A DNA stretch of 64,000 nucleotides from Miscanthus floridulus (Eukaryota > Streptophyta > Magnoliopsida > Poales > Poaceae): NCBI RefSeq assembly GCF_019320115.1, contig NC_089585.1:140911426-140975425 (forward strand), written 5' to 3'. This document shows positions 60,406 to 64,000 of the stretch, piece after piece; the first letter of the stretch is position 1, and each line of letters opens with the position of its first letter. Under the pieces are notes generated by a model. That model had not been told where the DNA came from, did no database searches, and was given only the letters and a program-made list of their open reading frames with translations. The translations under genes and the position numbers were made by a program.

Positions 60406-60892
60406 GCCGGTGGCTAGCGGACATCGGTCTGCCACAGCCGTCTACAGCTGCTGCTCGTGTGGTGCCGAGGGTTACGGTGCGGGCATTGAGGCTGGCAAAC
60501 GCCTCCGTGGCCCGCATCCGTAGGTGGGGCAGGTAACGGAGACCCACATGGGTTTCCCCGTACGAGTGTGGGATGGGAGCGGGTCCTGCGTATGGGCGCT
60601 GGCGCTGGATAGGATGCGGACGCGCGGGGCGTGGCATGGGATGTAGGCGCGGGAGCTACGTCCAAACGCGACGATTGTTCGGATGTCTGGGCGCTAGCCC
60701 TTGTTTTCGTATGTATATTTTCTTTTCCGAACTGGAATCAGACACGGATAGCCACCAGATATAGATACGAATATGCATTGTCGCGCTCAAGAATAAGAAA
60801 GAATATATGTTGAATGCGGAACAAGTCATGTCAGTTACGAATATTTCTTTGAACTAGCAAATATACCCGCGTGTTGCAACCGGATATATAGC

Positions 60893-61550
60893 TTGTCGCG
60901 AAGTCACCTGGACGGTCTGTATCTTGAAGATTTATTCAACGATCATGTCATTTGTTCCCAGACGTCTTAGGATTGGACTTCCCATTGTTGGACGTGTCTT
61001 GGGATTGGACTTTGCACCATCGCTCAGGATGTACTGCTTGTACTGCTTGTCGCGTAGTCATCTGGACATGTTGAATATTTATTCAGGGCCTGTTTGGAAA
61101 TTGGGAAACATTTCACATTCACGCATTTTTCCTATAAAATTGAATTAATTTCTGTAAAATTCATACATAATTCCTACGAAATTCCTATGTTAGAAATAGG
61201 CCCTCAATGATCATGTCATCTGTTGCAATACTTATTACAATTGAACTTCGTATCATTGTTGGATATGTCTTGGAATTGGACTCTAGACTGTCTCCCATGC
61301 ATGTTCTTACTCATATGCGAACGGGATATACTACTTGTCGCATAGTCATATGAACGATTTGTGTCTCAAAGATTTATTCAATTATCATGTTATTTGTTCC
61401 AATACATCTTAGATTCTGCATTGTCGCGCTAGATGCATGTTGTTCTAACTGGTATGAGAACAAGATATAATATTGCTTGTCGTGTAGTCATCTGGACGAT
61501 CTGTGTCTCAACGATTTATTCGATGATCAAGTTATTGCCAAAAACAGAAC
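60893..61550 (+). repeat. Four diverged tandem repeats
   Basis: Units begin GCTTGTCGCGAAGTCACCTGG (60,893), GCTTGTCGCGTAGTCATCTGG (about 61,048), CTTGTCGCATAGTCATATG (about 61,337) and GCTTGTCGTGTAGTCATCTGG (about 61,475). Each continues with TTTATTCAACGATCATGTCAT or a variant. The second contains a MITE. Confidence 0.8.
61086..61203. mobile_element. MITE, 118 bp, in the second tandem unit
   Basis: It starts GGGCCTGTTTGG and ends AATAGGCCC, flanked by TCA (61,083-61,085 and 61,204-61,206). The other tandem units have the uninterrupted TTATTCAACGATCATG site. Confidence 0.87.
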
Positions 61551-61905
61551 ACAAAGAAGGGGAAAAGGAAACTGAAAAGGAAAAACATGAAAAAATAATA
61601 AAAAAGAGAAAATAAAAGATAAAACTAAACGAAACGAACACGGGACAAAACAAGAGAACGCAACGCAACGGAAGAGATATAGACAGAAGAAAAAAGAAAT
61701 AGGACACAGAAAAAAGAAAAGAAAACTTGGACTTTTCCGTGATTTAAAGGGGATAAAAAAAGAAAACAAAAGGAAAAAGGTCGACAGAATGAACAGGAAA
61801 AATAGAGGGACAACATGGGAAAAAACACGTGTCAAATAAGAAAGAACTAACGGACTGAAAAGAGAAAAACGGACGCGGATGTAAGAGAAAAATGAACTGA
61901 CTTGC
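61551..61905. other. Purine-rich low-complexity stretch
   Basis: The plus strand is almost only A and G with short breaks (AAAAGGAAACTGAAAAGG and similar). No gene. Confidence 0.7.
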
Positions 61906-61925
61906 TGGCATCGCACGTCCGATCC

Positions 61926-63110
61926 GGGCGCTAGCGTCCGGACGGTGTTCGCACAGGGAGTGAGCAAGGGCCTAGCGCGTCGAGCTCGCGAGCCAGCGCT
62001 CTAGCAATGGGCTCGCGCTGCCTGAGACGTCACCCGTGCCACCCCCAACGTCGCCCACATCGCCATCCACTTCTCACGCGAATTCCATGTGCAACACCCG
62101 ATTAACTTTTAAAACATCCAGATATAACAGTTGCAACATACAAAAGAAGACAGATGAAACACTTGAAACAAGCTGCGAAAATGTCTGAAAAACATTTGAA
62201 AACCATTACAAACATATGTAGCACTCACATGAAACACTTGCAAACATATGTATGAGACACCTGAAAACAGTTGAAACATATGCTTACAACATGCATATAT
62301 ATGCAACATCTACATCTACTTTTGCAACATCCAGATAAAATACTTACAACATACGTTTAGAACAGATGAAACATTTGGAACATACACATGAAACATACGT
62401 GTACCGCCATTACAACATGTGCAACATCCCGATCTACTTTTGTAAAATTGATATACAACACTTGCAACATAACTCTGAAACATCTAAAACACTTGAAACA
62501 TATTCTTGCAATTGCGACTTTCACCCTTCTTGTTTGGTACCACGCAACACAGAGCGGGGAAACGACCGATTCTGAAAATCTGCATCCTTGCCACCGTCAT
62601 CGTAGGCGCTGGTGGGCGAGTCGCCTCTACCCGATCTCGTACGTATCACTGCTGGAGACCATCGCTGAGGGAGACAGCGGACCAGGAGCCATGGAGAGAG
62701 AGAGGGGGGAAGGTCGATTGGTCGCCGCTTCTAGCTCGAGCTGCCACCAGAGAGGTACGGAAGCAGGCGGGAGGGGGGGAGGGGGAGGGCGATGCAGAAT
62801 GGAAACCACACACATCATTTAGTGAGCACAGTGGAGAGGAAAGAAGCCGCGCGTTGGCGCTCAAGTGTGGTGGCGAGGAAGGATGAAGGCAGGCTGGCGG
62901 CCAGGCGCAGTGAAGAACGCCATGCCAGAGGGGTCGCCGTGGACCATGCCGCAGCGGCTAGAACTCGACGAGTGGAAAGTATGGTTCGGTCTTGTTTCTG
63001 GAGTGGATTGGCTAAACGATTCTCGGTTAAGCAAGCATGGTGGAATGTTGGGCTGTTCAGGTTGGCATCGCGGCCCACCAACGAAGGTGTCCGGATGATC
63101 AGACGCCTAG
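61926..63110. mobile_element. Possible Mutator-like non-autonomous element
   Basis: The left edge GGGCGCTAGCGTCCGGACGG and the right edge CCGGATGATCAGACGCCTAG are loosely inverted copies. Inside are the TGAAAC-rich array (62,105-62,515) and a GC-rich stretch (62,590-63,000). The ends match poorly and no 9-bp duplication was found, so the call is tentative. Confidence 0.35.
62105..62515 (-). repeat. TGAAAC-rich diverged repeat array
   Basis: Units of ATGAAACACTTGAAAC, TTGCAACATCCAGAT and ACAACATATG. It is the inverted counterpart of the array at 60,075-60,405. Confidence 0.75.
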
Positions 63111-64000
63111 CATTTCCGGAAAACAAAAAACCAAAAAATTAAAAGAAGTTGCGTCAGCACGCTTAAAAAATGGAGGCTCAAACGGATATCTGGGTAAAAT
63201 ATTAATAATTGGACCTTTCCTGACATATTTTAATTATTTTAATCAGATTTTAAGGCTCATAATAAATATTAGTAAAAGATTAATGTGATACGTAAAATTG
63301 ATTGAAGACTGATTCAAACTTAAATAGATGGCTATTGTTTATATCTTGTTCTAGGGTTAGAAAAGGTTTAAGAAGAGCTACACGCGTGCATAGATTCAGC
63401 TAGGCTATAATGAGTCGTGCTATGCCAACGAGGTTTTGCAACTCCAAACTGAGTAATGTTGCACAAGTAGCTAGAGGTGTGGACAGACAAATAGAATGAA
63501 ATTTTGTCTCTATAATAAAATAGTACTGGGTATAGATGTGGAGTAGAAACACCCATGTAAATCTTCTATAAGTCCAGGTTCCAACTAAGTATTGATTAAA
63601 GAAGCAAATTAGCGACAAGTGATATACTAACTCAATACTTCCATAAATATTATATTTTTATTCTCATAAAATACTTGGGAAAATTAAAAGTAGATAACTA
63701 CCAAGAGAATAATATACAAATTAAAATAAAATGCGTACATTGAGGTAAAAAAACGTAAAATGTCTATATTTTTGTTCATAGGAAATATTTTTTTCTCTAA
63801 AAACTATGAGAAATTACAAAGCAAAAAATATCTATACCTAATATTAAAGAACAAAAATTTGCTAACACTTGTTTAGTCGTGAATGCCCAAATTCTCTGCT
63901 ATGTTTCTACTGCTCCGACCTCTATACATGGTGTGGACAAGGCGTCAGACCTCTATACACGGATTCGGACTACAAGCCCTACAATGGACTTCGGTAATAT
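63111..64000. other. AT-rich intergenic DNA, nothing recognised
   Basis: No gene, repeat or element boundary could be supported up to the window edge. Confidence 0.5.

Overview
This is a 64 kb piece of a grass nuclear genome, probably a panicoid such as sorghum, sugarcane, Miscanthus or maize. The placing rests on GC-rich first exons, many small introns, and dense CACTA, Ty3/Gypsy, LINE, SINE and MITE insertions; the species is inference. Three genes look intact, all on the plus strand: an NAD kinase (24.7-30.4 kb, 11 coding exons, 568 aa), an LRR receptor-like pseudokinase of the Arabidopsis At3g28040 type (31.6-34.8 kb, 2 exons, 1043 aa) and a RETICULATA-related DUF3411 plastid protein (43.6-46.7 kb, 8 exons, 426 aa).

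Layout. 0-7.4 kb: two decayed minus-strand copies of a trypsin-like (Do-like) gene family, separated by a 5'-truncated LINE that itself carries an LTR retrotransposon (TSD GCTTG). 7.97-17.65 kb: one 9,680-bp CACTA transposon (TSD GGC) with a broken TNP2-type transposase on the minus strand. 18.2-20.1 kb: an LTR related to the one inside the LINE, in the opposite orientation. 20.2-24.1 kb: MITEs, gene-poor DNA and a tandem duplication whose second copy received two MITEs. 24.4-34.8 kb: the NAD kinase and the pseudokinase, head to tail and 1.1 kb apart. 36-39.4 kb: a GC-rich stretch followed by a broken C-terminal CTP synthase fragment. 40-42 kb: Stowaway-like and other MITEs. 43.6-46.7 kb: the RETICULATA-related gene. 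47.5-50.5 kb: a SINE, GC-rich repeats, a Stowaway-like MITE and a 963-bp fold-back element with a 9-bp target duplication. 50.76-59.52 kb: an NMD3-like gene split by a non-autonomous CACTA (TSD TCG) and a 5.9-kb Ty3/Gypsy element (TSD CTTCT). 59.5-64 kb: diverged repeats in opposing orientation and AT-rich DNA.

The genes do not form an operon or pathway. Most of the structure is nested transposition, and in many cases the duplicated target sites can be read exactly. The observations most worth a second look are the Ty3/Gypsy element whose seven in-frame stops are all TAG, the doubly interrupted NMD3 copy, the 963-bp fold-back, and the paralogous empty sites that prove several MITE insertions. 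No tRNA, rRNA, CRISPR or bacterial-type system was seen.
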